The notes: generated by a model not told the origin, from the letters alone. A DNA stretch of 42,280 bases from Lachnospiraceae bacterium (GCA_017408025.1 JAFQVJ010000024.1:1-42280); one strand, 5' to 3'. Positions 27,650-37,086 are shown, numbered from the stretch's first letter. Numbers and translations: made by a program.

Positions 27650-27994
27650 CTATGCATACGGAAATGACATCTTTTGTTCTGCATAGTGGAAAGACACGCA
27701 TAGCACATGCCTTGTCTGAACTCCTTTTATTTTCAGTTTAATATAAACTTGTTTACCATTAATATCTTTTCCAAAGACAAACAACAAAAGGGGGGGTAAG
27801 ATCATCTTTATCAACTAATGTTTCGGAGTATTCCCTGATTGTTAGCTCTTTTAAACGTTCCACAACATCAGCAATATCATAATCCAAATCTAACAAAGTG
27901 TATGGTGTAGAATATTCTTTAATTCACTTAAAAATTCGGTTATTTCTTTTTCCTTTGATTGAACACTTAATTTAATGTAAATCGCCTCCATCAT
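27650..27994 (-). pseudogene. MqsR-like toxin gene with two frameshifts
   Basis: Three overlapping minus-strand frame pieces together give one toxin of about 110 residues: a first part ending EFLSELKNI, a middle part starting TPYTLLDLDYDIADVVERL, and a last part FGKDINGKQVYIKLKIKG...MSFPYA then stop. The first break is near 27907-27915 and needs one added base. The second is at a run of seven C (27790-27796 region) and would be repaired by six. The C-terminal strand pattern fits MqsR/RelE-like RNases, and the downstream antitoxin is MqsA-like. The first ATG lies only about 10 nt from the expected transcript start. It could be a decayed gene, a phase-variable one, or in part a sequencing error at the homopolymer. 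Confidence 0.72.
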
Positions 27995-27999
27995 CTTCT

Positions 28000-28028
28000 A
28001 TCAATTGATTGTATATCAATCATTTGAT
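28000..28028. promoter_or_regulatory. Palindromic operator of the toxin-antitoxin locus
   Basis: Arms ATCAATTGATTG (28000-28011) and CAATCATTTGAT (28017-28028), 11 of 12 matched, around TATAT. It covers the -10 box of the toxin promoter, as expected for antitoxin autorepression. Confidence 0.7.
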
Positions 28029-28038
28029 AAAAAGTCAA
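28010..28038 (-). promoter_or_regulatory. Promoter of the toxin-antitoxin locus
   Basis: Minus-strand TTGACT (28033-28038), 17 bp, TATACA (28010-28015). The leader before the toxin ATG would be only about 10 nt. Confidence 0.7.
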
Positions 28039-28087
28039 GCGTATTAAAGCCAAAAGAGATCCTCTCTTCGTATCCGCCATAGACATA

Positions 28088-28175
28088 ATCGTAGTTGTAA
28101 AACACCTCGATTAACCAGGTCTTAGCAGAACGTTTTTATCATATAAGAAAGTTCTTCCAACTTTCCTATATGATA
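28088..28175 (+). repeat. Dispersed intergenic repeat, copy C (degenerate)
   Basis: AATCGTAGTTGTAAAAC, CGATTAACCAGG, TTAGCAGAACGTTTTTAT and end hairpin ATCATATAAGAAAGTT...AACTTTCCTATATGAT (28138-28174), in the module order of copy A but with more changes. The hairpin abuts the mcp terminator. Confidence 0.7.
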
Positions 28176-28179
28176 AAAA

Positions 28180-28217
28180 CCCTTGGAAACATTAAAGTTT
28201 CCAAGGGTTTTTTTTTT
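28180..28217. terminator. Bidirectional terminator after the chemoreceptor gene
   Basis: CCCTTGGAAAC...GTTTCCAAGGG (28180-28207). Ten T follow on the plus strand and TTTTT on the minus strand, where it ends the mcp transcript. Confidence 0.85.
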
Positions 28218-28277
28218 AACATGTCATTACCACTTTACTCTAAATCAATTACCTGCTTTATGTATTTATTTTGATAT

Positions 28278-29711
28278 TTACTGCGCCTCAAATACTCTCT
28301 TATTCTCTGCATCTAATTCTTCTGTCAATCTTATAACTGTATCAAAATCATTCATAAGCTTCTTTGATACTTCTACGGCCTTATCATAGCAGTTTCTTGC
28401 CTCTGACTGGTTACCATTCTTCAGTGCTGCAACAGCTTTCTTACCATAATCATGCAACTGTCCGTGAACATTTCTCAAGCTTCCCCATACACCTGTCACC
28501 TTAGGATGTTGAGGCTTAACCGCATAGTAAAAATGACCAAATGCACATCTGTGTTGTCTTGTCTGAAGTGGCATAAGCTTGTTCTCTCTAACCATTTCCT
28601 CAAGAGTGTTAAGCCATTTGCTATGAGCCTCTATAGCACCTGCCACAGCATTGACAAATATCTTATTCTCAGGCATATAGAACACATCAAGTGCCATATC
28701 ACCCATTTCCTGATTAGTTGCCATCAGCTTGTCTTCCACAGCTGTTATCGGTGCTATGACTTCACCCAGGTTTTCTGTTACGTTCTTAAGTTCACCGGCC
28801 ATGTCATTTAACTCACCTACGCGCTCGTCCAAATCACTTGTATATGTTTCCACTTCATTCATAGAACCACTTATCTCTTCACTGGTGGCAGCTATGTTTG
28901 TAAGACTCTCGTTGATGTTCTGAAGTGACTTTCTATTCTCAACATTTGCTTCAACTACAACTGCAAGGTCATCATTAATCTGATTTAACGCTGCAACAGT
29001 TGTCACAACACTCTCTGCACTCTTCTTTGAAGCTGACTGTACATTGCCAATATACTCGCCCATGTTTGTTGTAAGAGCTTTTGTCTGCTCTGCCAGCTTA
29101 CGAATCTCATCAGCAACTACTGCAAAACCAGCACCTGCTTCGCCTGCTCTGGCTGCCTCGATTGAAGCGTTTAATGCAAGAAGATTGGTTTGTCCAGAAA
29201 TATTGTTAATCGCATCTAGAACTGCATTCATCTGCTCAATGACAGAATTCAAATCTTCCATATCATGCTTCATAAGCTTTGAATCCTCTGCAGCATCAAT
29301 TGACAGCTTCTGAATCTCTGTGATTCGCTCTTCACTTAACTCTATCTCTCTGAGACAATCGATAGTATTGCCAGAAATCTCAGTAATAGATGTTGTCAAA
29401 ATCTCATGAGCCTCAGACACCTGCTTAGTAATATTTGCAGTTTGCGATGATATCTCATCTACACTTGCAACAGTATTAAACATATGATTAGTAATACCCT
29501 TAAGCTTATCAACATCCAAATCTATCCGTAGATACAAGGTACTCAGATGCTGTGCTGACGAAAGTGTTCCCTGCACTACATCCTCAAATGCCTTTCTGCC
29601 TTTCATCAGTCTTGTATGAACATTCATAAGCACAGGAGAACATCCCGATGCCTCTACTGCTGGTTGCATTGTTGATATTGCCTCAATAAGCTTTTTGTCT
29701 TTGTTCGCCAT
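28278..29711 (-). CDS. Soluble methyl-accepting chemotaxis protein with C-terminal CZB domain
   Basis: 477 residues, ATG behind GAGG. No membrane segment. A short N-terminus, then a long coiled-coil signalling domain whose hairpin tip holds [18 protein letters not shown] (about 190-207), and a C-terminal chemoreceptor zinc-binding (CZB) domain (about 350-460). This has the conserved histidine in EAHSKWL, the cysteine in CAFGHFYY and histidines in [10 protein letters not shown] that bind zinc. CZB receptors sense zinc or zinc-cysteine oxidation inside the cell. Partners CheA and CheW are not in the window, so it would act on distant signalling arrays or a non-motility pathway. Confidence 0.9.
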   Translation of the reverse strand: MANKDKKLIEAISTMQPAVEASGCSPVLMNVHTRLMKGRKAFEDVVQGTLSSAQHLSTLYLRIDLDVDKLKGITNHMFNTVASVDEISSQTANITKQVSEAHEILTTSITEISGNTIDCLREIELSEERITEIQKLSIDAAEDSKLMKHDMEDLNSVIEQMNAVLDAINNISGQTNLLALNASIEAARAGEAGAGFAVVADEIRKLAEQTKALTTNMGEYIGNVQSASKKSAESVVTTVAALNQINDDLAVVVEANVENRKSLQNINESLTNIAATSEEISGSMNEVETYTSDLDERVGELNDMAGELKNVTENLGEVIAPITAVEDKLMATNQEMGDMALDVFYMPENKIFVNAVAGAIEAHSKWLNTLEEMVRENKLMPLQTRQHRCAFGHFYYAVKPQHPKVTGVWGSLRNVHGQLHDYGKKAVAALKNGNQSEARNCYDKAVEVSKKLMNDFDTVIRLTEELDAENKRVFEAQ

Positions 29712-29797
29712 AATTATCTACCTCATGTCTTTCCTGTAATGTAATAATTTAGATTACGTCCTGTGTATTCAATTTTTCACACATATCTATGAGAGAT

Positions 29798-29826
29798 ATT
29801 ATACCAATTTTGACAAAATATGTCCA
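29798..29826 (-). promoter_or_regulatory. Promoter of the chemoreceptor gene
   Basis: Minus-strand TGGACA (29821-29826), 17 bp, TATAAT (29798-29803); leader of about 80 nt. Confidence 0.7.
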
Positions 29827-29855
29827 TACCTTTTGAAGCCATGTTTTCTTTCATG

Positions 29856-31712
29856 TTATAATCCTATATTTTCCTCAAGAAAATATACCCCATACCATAC
29901 AAGAAATACATATATAGTCCATATTTTTCTACTGTTGTCCACCTTGCCTGCTCTATGCTCATCTAACAGTTCAACAATCTTGTCAGTATTGAAGAATCTC
30001 TTAGCAGCCTCGCTTGTAAAGGTTTCCTTAACCTTATTGAAATACTTGTCCTCTTTAAGCCACACTCTGATAGGTACTGGAAAGCCCAATTTCTTTTTAT
30101 TTGCAGTTGCCTCTGGAATATGGCGTTTTGCTGCTATTCTAAATGCATATTTTGTCGCCTTTTTATTACATCTGTAATCTATAGGCATCTTCTTTGTATA
30201 ATCAAATACATTAATGTCAAGGAATGGCACTCTTGACTCAAGAGAATGTGCCATGCTCATCTTGTCAGCTTTCAATAAGATGTCTCCCTGAAGCCAGAAA
30301 TTGATATCAATATACTGCATTTTTGCTATATCATTAAGATGCTTGCAATGGGCATAGCATGATTCCACAATCTGACTTGGCTTAACATGTGTAAGCTTTG
30401 TCTTCAACAGCTGCTCTCGCTCCTCAACAGAAAACATATTAGCATTGCCAATAAATCTCTCTTCAACAGTCTTTGAACCTCTTATGAGGAAATCTCTTCC
30501 CTTAAAGTCAGGAAGCTTCTTCATCAATGCTCCAATCGGCTTCTTTATAAATCTTGGAATATACTTAAATGCCTTAAGCGATATAGGCTCATGGTAAATG
30601 TTATACCCACCAAAAAACTCATCGGCACCCTCTCCTGACAGCACAACCTTAAGCTGCTCCGCAGCCAGCTTGTCTACAAAGTAGAGCGCAATACATGATG
30701 GATCTGCAAGTGGCTCGTCCATGTAGTACATTACCTTTGGAATAGAGTCAAAATACTCATCACTTCCAATATTTTTGCTGTAATTTTCCTTACCTAATTC
30801 CTTGACAAGTCCCTCTGCATATCTAATCTCATTGTACTTGCTGTTTTTGTCCAGGAATCCTACTGTAAATGTCTTTTTGCCTGGAAATTCTGACACAACA
30901 TAGCTTGAATCAACACCACTTGAAAGAAGTGACCCAACCTCAACATCAGCTATCATATGAGCATCAACTGTCTCATGTACAACTGCTTCAATATCTGTCA
31001 CCGTATCCTCAAGAGATATTTCCGATTCCTTCATCGGTTCCATAGCTGGGTCAAAATATCTTTGCACATTTAATTGGCCATCCTTATATATCATATAATG
31101 GCCTGCTGGCAGCTTATATATTCCCTTAAAAAACGTCTCTGGCAAAACTGAATACTGAAAACTCATATACTGCTCAAGGGCTGCTTCATTGACTTTTCTC
31201 TCTACACCAGGGAACTGAAGTATTCCCTTAATCTCGGAACAAAATACAAGGTTACCTGTCTTTGTCTTTGTATAATAAAATGGTTTAATTCCAAAGAAGT
31301 CTCTGGCCCCAAAGAACATTTTTTTCTTCATATCATATATCATAAATGCAAACATTCCGCGAAGTCTGTATAGAAGCTCTGTGCCATATTCCTCATATCC
31401 ATGCACGAGAACCTCTGTATCTGCATTGTTGGCAAACACGTGTCCCTTTGCCATAAGCTCTTCACGGAGCTCCTTATGATTATAAATCTCACCGTTAAAC
31501 ACTATAGCAATATCCTTATTTTCATTGAACATTGGCTGTGAACCATGGTCGAGATCGATAATGCTTAATCTTCTAAATCCAAGGGCAGCCTCATCATCTA
31601 TAAAGGTTCCCGCCTGGTCTGGACCTCTGTGAGCAATCTTGTTCATCATCTTTATGAGTATTTCCTCTTTGTCACCAGTTACTTTTCCAGTAAATCCACT
31701 AATTCCGCACAT
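29856..31712 (-). CDS. asnB: Asparagine synthase (glutamine-hydrolysing)
   Basis: 618 residues, ATG behind GGGAG. The class II glutaminase domain starts with the nucleophile Cys2 (MCGISGF) and carries AHRGPDQAG, RRLSIIDL and FNGEIYNH. The C-terminal ATP-pyrophosphatase domain has the PP-loop SSGVDSSYV (about residue 265), LSGEGADEFFGGY and a late SLESRVPFLD. It makes asparagine from aspartate, ATP and glutamine. Some AsnB enzymes instead amidate peptidoglycan meso-diaminopimelate. The position 76 bp after murE and near dapF makes that alternative worth keeping, though the length and motifs are those of ordinary AsnB. Confidence 0.93.
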   Translation of the reverse strand: MCGISGFTGKVTGDKEEILIKMMNKIAHRGPDQAGTFIDDEAALGFRRLSIIDLDHGSQPMFNENKDIAIVFNGEIYNHKELREELMAKGHVFANNADTEVLVHGYEEYGTELLYRLRGMFAFMIYDMKKKMFFGARDFFGIKPFYYTKTKTGNLVFCSEIKGILQFPGVERKVNEAALEQYMSFQYSVLPETFFKGIYKLPAGHYMIYKDGQLNVQRYFDPAMEPMKESEISLEDTVTDIEAVVHETVDAHMIADVEVGSLLSSGVDSSYVVSEFPGKKTFTVGFLDKNSKYNEIRYAEGLVKELGKENYSKNIGSDEYFDSIPKVMYYMDEPLADPSCIALYFVDKLAAEQLKVVLSGEGADEFFGGYNIYHEPISLKAFKYIPRFIKKPIGALMKKLPDFKGRDFLIRGSKTVEERFIGNANMFSVEEREQLLKTKLTHVKPSQIVESCYAHCKHLNDIAKMQYIDINFWLQGDILLKADKMSMAHSLESRVPFLDINVFDYTKKMPIDYRCNKKATKYAFRIAAKRHIPEATANKKKLGFPVPIRVWLKEDKYFNKVKETFTSEAAKRFFNTDKIVELLDEHRAGKVDNSRKIWTIYVFLVWYGVYFLEENIGL

Positions 31713-31788
31713 ATATGCCTGCTCCCTTATCCTATATTTTTATAATCCATTCTGATAAAAATTCATCTTAGATATCTTCTATAATATG

Positions 31789-33297
31789 TTACTGCATTTC
31801 GGTCAAAATCTCCTGTATAAGCACTCGCTCATCCATAGGATACTTGACACCCTCTATTTCCTGATAATCCTCGTGACCCTTTCCAGCCAAAACGATTACA
31901 TCGCCTTCCGCTCCATGCTCAATAGCATATCTTATAGCTTCTTTTCTGTCTGGAATGGTAATATATTGGCCCTCTGCTCTCTTAACACCTGTAACTATAT
32001 CTGCTATAATATCTTCCGGCTTTTCAAACCTTGGATTATCAGAGGTAACTATGGTCAAATCAGACAATCTAGACGATACTTCGCCCATCTCGAAACGCCT
32101 ATCCTTTGAGCGATTGCCTCCACATCCAAACACTGTAACTACCCTCTTTGGATTGTATTCTTTAAGACTTAAAAGAAGACTCTCCAGGCTCATGGCATTG
32201 TGAGCATAGTCAATCATAAGTGTAAACTTTGGGGATACCTTTATTATCTCAACTCTTCCCTTTACTCTTATATCCTGAAGCACCTTTTCTATAAGCTCCA
32301 AGTCCTTTGTAAAATGATGACAAACCGCTATAGCCGTCATAGTATTATATACATTAAAGCTGCCAGGTATGTCTATTTCCACTGGCATATTAATCTTTCC
32401 CTGTAAATCATAAGAAATACCTATAACACCAGGCTTTTGTAACAATCTTATATTTTTTGCCATTATATCTGCTTCTTTTTCAACTGCAAATGTCTCTATA
32501 GTACATGTAGCATCCTTCATCATATCCTCTGCATGCTTGTCATCCACATTGAAAATGCCATGCTTACACATTTTGAAAAGCTTTGCTTTGCAGTTCATAT
32601 AGTCATCAAAATCCTTGTGTTCGTTCTCTCCTATATGATCCTTTGAAAGATTTGTAAATATACCATAATCAAACTCAAATCCCGCCACTCGGTGCAGCAT
32701 AAGCCCCTGGGACGAAACCTCCATAACCACAGCCTTGCAGCCTGCCTCGACCATTTTTGAGAAATACTCCTGAACTACGTAAGATTCAGGGGTCGTGTTG
32801 GCCGCTGGTATATGTTCATCACCTATGATTGCTTCTATAGTTCCTATAAGTCCTGTCTTAATGCCTGTCTTTTCAAGAACTGAGCGAATCATATATGCTG
32901 TTGTTGTCTTGCCCTTTGTACCTGTAACACCTATAGTTACAAGCTTCTTTGCCGGGTACCCGAAATATGCAGCTGACATACAGCCAAGAGCATATCGCGT
33001 AGACTCCACTTTTACTATGGCAACTGACTCAATTTTACCGTTTGTCTCTTCCTTCAGCTGCTCGTATTGCTCCTTAGTAATATCTTTTTCTACCACAACT
33101 GCTGACGCACCCTTATTTACAACATCACCTATAAAATTATGGGCATCCATCTTTGCCCCCGATATGCATACAAACACATCCTGTGGCTGTACTTTTCTAG
33201 AATCATATACAAGCTTGTTTACTTCTGTATGGGTTTTATATGAGTTTTCATTTGCTATGTCATATTTTAAATTTTCCAATAAATCTATAAGCTTCAT
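31789..33297 (-). CDS. murE: UDP-MurNAc-tripeptide synthetase (meso-DAP adding)
   Basis: 502 residues from ATG 33297 (AAGGAG 5 nt upstream; the in-frame GTG at 33303 overlaps that site). The three Mur-ligase domains are present: N-terminal uridine-binding (1-100), central ATPase with GVTGTKGKTTT (about 124-133), NTTPES and the carbamylated lysine region CKAKLFK, and a C-terminal domain with YAHNAMSLESLL. The specificity motif DNPR (SDNPRFEKPEDI) is that of enzymes adding meso-diaminopimelate rather than lysine. It acts in cytoplasmic peptidoglycan precursor synthesis. It lies 10 bp after dapF, which makes meso-DAP, so the two are surely co-transcribed. Confidence 0.95.
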   Translation of the reverse strand: MKLIDLLENLKYDIANENSYKTHTEVNKLVYDSRKVQPQDVFVCISGAKMDAHNFIGDVVNKGASAVVVEKDITKEQYEQLKEETNGKIESVAIVKVESTRYALGCMSAAYFGYPAKKLVTIGVTGTKGKTTTAYMIRSVLEKTGIKTGLIGTIEAIIGDEHIPAANTTPESYVVQEYFSKMVEAGCKAVVMEVSSQGLMLHRVAGFEFDYGIFTNLSKDHIGENEHKDFDDYMNCKAKLFKMCKHGIFNVDDKHAEDMMKDATCTIETFAVEKEADIMAKNIRLLQKPGVIGISYDLQGKINMPVEIDIPGSFNVYNTMTAIAVCHHFTKDLELIEKVLQDIRVKGRVEIIKVSPKFTLMIDYAHNAMSLESLLLSLKEYNPKRVVTVFGCGGNRSKDRRFEMGEVSSRLSDLTIVTSDNPRFEKPEDIIADIVTGVKRAEGQYITIPDRKEAIRYAIEHGAEGDVIVLAGKGHEDYQEIEGVKYPMDERVLIQEILTEMQ

Positions 33298-33307
33298 AGG
33301 CACTCCT

Positions 33308-34141
33308 TTACACTATAAAATCTCCATTGCAAACTACTACCGCTGGACCTGTCATAAAGATAGTATTTTTCTCTCTGTCATACTCTATATATAAATCTCC
33401 ACCTACAAGATGAACTGTAACCCTGTCATCTGTGTGTCCATTGAGTATACATGCCATAACACAGGCGCAGGCACCTGTCCCACATGCCCATGTTTCCCCT
33501 GAGCCGCGTTCCCATACACGCATATTTACAGTCTGTCTGTCAATTACCTGAACAAATTCTGTATTTACTCTGTCTGGAAAAACCTCATGATTCTCAAACA
33601 TCGGTCCAATATGTTCAAGATCAAGAGCCTTTGTGTCTTCCACAAATGTTACACAGTGTGGATTTCCCATAGAGACACATGTGACCATATATTTCTTATC
33701 ATTTACACATAAGGGCTGATTTATCATATCTTCTCCATCAAATTTCACTGGAATAAGTGCAGGCTTCAGGATAGGAGCTCCCATGTCAACTCTGACAGTA
33801 TCAACCTTGCCATCATTTACATTGAGCTCAAGAATTTTAATCCCTGCTTTTGTCTCAACTGTAATATTTGTCTTATCTGTCATCTTGTTGTCATATACAT
33901 ACTTGCCCACACATCGTATAGCATTTCCGCACATAGCCCCTTCTGAACCATCTGCATTGTACATCTTCATTTTAAAATCTGCCACATCTGATGGATGTAT
34001 AACCACCATACCATCAGAGCCAATTCCAAATCTCACATGGCTGACCTTCTCTGCCATCTCATTTGGATTGTCAATATCTTCTTCAAATCCATTGACATAT
34101 ATATAATCATTTCCACAACCGTGCATTTTTGTAAACTTCAT
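33308..34141 (-). CDS. dapF: Diaminopimelate epimerase
   Basis: 277 residues, ATG behind GGAAGTGGAG. The two-fold symmetric PLP-independent epimerase has both catalytic cysteines: C71 in AMCGNAIRC and C220 in WACGTGACA, plus the N-terminal MHGCGNDYIYV and MGNPHCVTF motifs. It converts LL- to meso-diaminopimelate for peptidoglycan and lysine. Length is normal for the family. It lies directly upstream of murE, whose DNPR motif uses its product. Confidence 0.96.
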   Translation of the reverse strand: MKFTKMHGCGNDYIYVNGFEEDIDNPNEMAEKVSHVRFGIGSDGMVVIHPSDVADFKMKMYNADGSEGAMCGNAIRCVGKYVYDNKMTDKTNITVETKAGIKILELNVNDGKVDTVRVDMGAPILKPALIPVKFDGEDMINQPLCVNDKKYMVTCVSMGNPHCVTFVEDTKALDLEHIGPMFENHEVFPDRVNTEFVQVIDRQTVNMRVWERGSGETWACGTGACACVMACILNGHTDDRVTVHLVGGDLYIEYDREKNTIFMTGPAVVVCNGDFIV

Positions 34142-34229
34142 ATCTCCACTTCCTCTTTCTATATTTCTGTCATATTTCTGCGTGCATTCCCGTCTATATT
34201 TCTGTGTGTATTCTCGTCTATATTTCCGT

Positions 34230-35090
34230 CTATATACCCAGGTACGCCTTCAAATCCTCAAAACAAGCCTCTGCTTCTTTATACCCACAATTATAAAGAG
34301 CCTTCATTTTTTCACCATCTTTTTCCAATCGACCCACTTCCACCTGTTCCTTAGGTCTGATAACAAATATTTTTCCATCTTTTTCAAGTTTTGCAATGGC
34401 CGCAAGGTTCTTGTTATACTTGATATAACGATCCTTTACAGCTCTCACAAGACCTGGATATTTTCGATATTTCAGCTTTATAAGCCACATCATTTTATTA
34501 GGTGATTTTCTATATTCCCCATCTCTGGTCAGAACTACAACTACCTTCTCATTTCCGTCTTTTATAGCCTTCAATACAGGTATGGAATCTGACACGCCAC
34601 CATCAAGATACTCTCTTCCGTCTACGTGAACCATTTTAGAAAGAAGGGGCAACGTACAACTAGCCCATACCTTATCGATATCCTGCTTCATATTCTCTAC
34701 CTTAAGATATGCAGGTTCTCCTGTTTTGCAATCTGTAGCAACTGCATAAAAATTTGCTCCTGTTTTTGTATACTCATCATAGTCGAACAATTCCAGCTCA
34801 TTTGGTATGGTTTCCATAGTGAATTTTTTACCAAAATAATTGCCTTCCTTCACGAGATTTCCAAAGCTGGCATAACGTTTATCTTTCATATACTCTACAT
34901 TAATCTTAAGAGCTCGTCCTTTCTGCTTGGAAAGATAACTACAACACTGTGTAGCGCCAGCAGATACGCCATAACAGTTCTTGAAATACAATCCCTTATC
35001 TATAAACAAATCAAGGACTCCTGCCGTATACACTCCACGCATACCTCCACCTTCAAGCACAAGCCCTGCATTTATCAGTATATCACTCAA
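34230..35090 (-). CDS. Patatin-like phospholipase/acylhydrolase
   Basis: 286 residues if started at TTG 35090, 9 nt after GGAGG (35100-35104); a longer frame from TTG 35117 would cover the ribosome site. The patatin Ser-Asp dyad is complete: oxyanion loop LEGGGMRG (about 12-19), nucleophile elbow GVSAG (about 42) and DGG (about residue 168). It is a cytoplasmic bacterial patatin of the YjjU/RssA-like size, with a basic C-terminal part that may touch membranes. It would hydrolyse acyl esters, and the natural lipid substrate is unknown. It is 88 bp upstream of dapF on the same strand; short 12-bp repeats fill that gap. Confidence 0.87.
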   Translation of the reverse strand: MSDILINAGLVLEGGGMRGVYTAGVLDLFIDKGLYFKNCYGVSAGATQCCSYLSKQKGRALKINVEYMKDKRYASFGNLVKEGNYFGKKFTMETIPNELELFDYDEYTKTGANFYAVATDCKTGEPAYLKVENMKQDIDKVWASCTLPLLSKMVHVDGREYLDGGVSDSIPVLKAIKDGNEKVVVVLTRDGEYRKSPNKMMWLIKLKYRKYPGLVRAVKDRYIKYNKNLAAIAKLEKDGKIFVIRPKEQVEVGRLEKDGEKMKALYNCGYKEAEACFEDLKAYLGI

Positions 35091-35214
35091 CCTTTTTCGC
35101 CTCCTCAACTTATACAAAAACCTATTTTACCGTTTTTCATAATACCACAAATACCCACCTACGTAAAGAAGAGACAACCTCTTTTATTTAGCAAACGCGG
35201 TTGTCCCTTCTTAT

Positions 35215-36756
35215 CTATACATGATTTATTCTACTTTTTTTTGTTTCAGCCTTTTTTTCATCCTCGGCTTCTTCTACATTATTGAATCGTCCATATAACT
35301 TAGCCATCTTAGCCATTTTCTTCAAAAGTCTCTTATCAAATGCCTTAGGTGAAAGTCTCCATTTCCAGTTATTGCCTACTGTAGAAGGAGTATTCACTCT
35401 TGCAGTACTTCCAATTCCAAGGTAATCCTGTGCTGGGATTATACAATACTTTGAAACACTACCCATAGCCGCTGCTATCATAGCATCACAAATATTGCTA
35501 TCATCAGCAAGCATAAGATACTCTTTAGTAAACTTCTTTGATGGCTTATCCAGTTCACTGTACCATCCTGCAACTGTATCATTATCATGTGTTCCAGTAT
35601 AAACCACACTGTTCTCTGTATAGTTGTATGGAAGATATTCACTATCTGAATCCTCGAAAAATGCGAACTGGAGCACCTTCATACCTGGATATGCTGTATC
35701 CTTAAGAAGCTGTCTAACTGTTTCTGTAAGGAATCCTAAATCCTCTGCGATAATATTCATCTCTCCAAACTCTTTATTAAGCTCGTTAAACAAATCAATG
35801 CCAGGACCCTTTTCCCACTTACCATTACGTGCAGTATCATCACCAAATGGAATTGCATAATATTCGTCAAATCCTCTAAAATGATCGATACGAACCATAT
35901 CATACATCTTGTTACATGCAGCTATTCTATCCTTCCACCACTTGTAACCTGTCTTTTTATGATAATCCCACTTGTATAATGGATTGCCCCAAAGCTGACC
36001 ATCCTCACTAAATGCATCTGGTGGGCATCCTGCAACCTTTATTGGCTGAAGGTTTTTATCAAGCTTAAATAAATCGGGATTTGTCCACACATCTGCACTA
36101 TCATAAGCAACATAGATAGGAATATCACCTATAATCTCTATACCATTTTCATTGGCATATGCCTTTAATGCATCCCACTGTTTGAAGAACTCATACTGAA
36201 TAAAGCTATAAAACTCTACTTCCTCTTTATACTTTTCAAGATATGCTTTTACAGTTTTTGGACGTCTTAACTTAATATCATCATCCCACTCTATAAAGCT
36301 TTTGCCATCATTGGCATCCTTAACCGCCATAAATAAAGCGTAATCAGTGAGCCATGCAGCATTGTCCGATACGAACTTCTGATAATCTTTATCTTCTTCA
36401 ATGTTACTATTTAAAAATGCCTTCTTAAGAACTGCATAACGTCCATTGTACACTCTCTCATAATCCACATATTCTGGATGTCCTTCCATATCAGCTTTCT
36501 TACAATCTGCCTTTGTTATGTAACCAGCTTTTACAAATTCCTTCAAAGATACGAAGTATGGGTTGCCTGCAAAAGTCGAAAACGACTGATATGGCGAATC
36601 ACCATAACTTGTATGTCCAAATGGAAGCACCTGCCAATACTTCTGCCCTGCTGCTTTAAGCTTATCTACAAATGCATAAGCTGCTTCGTCAAAGCATCCT
36701 ATTCCATATTCTGATGGTAAGCTTGACACTGGTAATAAAACTCCACATGATCTCAT
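35215..36756 (-). CDS. malQ: 4-alpha-glucanotransferase
   Basis: 513 residues, ATG behind GGAG. GH77 family: the N-terminal LLPVSSLPSEYGIG and YWQVLPFGHTSYGDSPYQ, the nucleophile region MVRIDHFRGFDEYYAIP, the acid/base IIAEDLGF, and the TGTHDNDT motif are all in place. It transfers alpha-1,4-glucan chains between maltodextrins and releases glucose, in maltose or glycogen metabolism. The C-terminus has a K/E-rich tail of about 20 residues. A LacI-type operator-like dyad lies just after its promoter, so sugar control is likely. No other mal genes are adjacent. Confidence 0.95.
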   Translation of the reverse strand: MRSCGVLLPVSSLPSEYGIGCFDEAAYAFVDKLKAAGQKYWQVLPFGHTSYGDSPYQSFSTFAGNPYFVSLKEFVKAGYITKADCKKADMEGHPEYVDYERVYNGRYAVLKKAFLNSNIEEDKDYQKFVSDNAAWLTDYALFMAVKDANDGKSFIEWDDDIKLRRPKTVKAYLEKYKEEVEFYSFIQYEFFKQWDALKAYANENGIEIIGDIPIYVAYDSADVWTNPDLFKLDKNLQPIKVAGCPPDAFSEDGQLWGNPLYKWDYHKKTGYKWWKDRIAACNKMYDMVRIDHFRGFDEYYAIPFGDDTARNGKWEKGPGIDLFNELNKEFGEMNIIAEDLGFLTETVRQLLKDTAYPGMKVLQFAFFEDSDSEYLPYNYTENSVVYTGTHDNDTVAGWYSELDKPSKKFTKEYLMLADDSNICDAMIAAAMGSVSKYCIIPAQDYLGIGSTARVNTPSTVGNNWKWRLSPKAFDKRLLKKMAKMAKLYGRFNNVEEAEDEKKAETKKSRINHV

Positions 36757-36826
36757 AATTCTGTCTCCTCGTAAAAATCAATTTTCCCTTAAATATATTA
36801 TTTCTCCTAGATTTTGGCATTGCCTC

Positions 36827-36838
36827 GGTATCGTTACC
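36827..36838. promoter_or_regulatory. LacI-family operator-like dyad before malQ
   Basis: GGTATCGTTACC, a 12-bp near-palindrome with a central CG, about 13 bp past the malQ -10 box. A MalR/LacI-type repressor is plausible; none is encoded nearby. Confidence 0.45.
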
Positions 36839-36850
36839 AATATTGTTATG

Positions 36851-36879
36851 AATATATCATATTTCGACACTCTTATCAA
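36851..36879 (-). promoter_or_regulatory. Promoter of malQ
   Basis: Minus-strand TTGATA (36874-36879), 17 bp, TATATT (36851-36856). The rest of the gap up to the lysozyme gene is very A+T-rich with no further gene seen. Confidence 0.65.
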
Positions 36880-37030
36880 GTTTTACATTGTAATTTATTT
36901 AAAAAATTATTAACAGATTTATACATTTTCTTTTATGTATTTTTTATATATTCTTCCATATAATTCCTTTATACTTTTTTAGTTTATTCTATTGAAAATA
37001 TATACAATTATATGTAAAATAGACCTAGCT

Positions 37031-37036
37031 TATAAT
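37031..37036 (+). promoter_or_regulatory. -10 element of the GH25 gene
   Basis: Perfect TATAAT; the -35 match (TTATAT, 17 bp upstream) is weak. Confidence 0.45.
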
Positions 37037-37086
37037 ACGGTTAAAAAAAATGACTAATTATCAAAATCAGAATGCGAGGACACAAT

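Noticed and set aside
29856-31712. AsnB as a peptidoglycan amidating enzyme only
   Set aside because: Proximity to murE and dapF is suggestive, but motifs and length are those of ordinary asparagine synthase, so kept only as an alternative.
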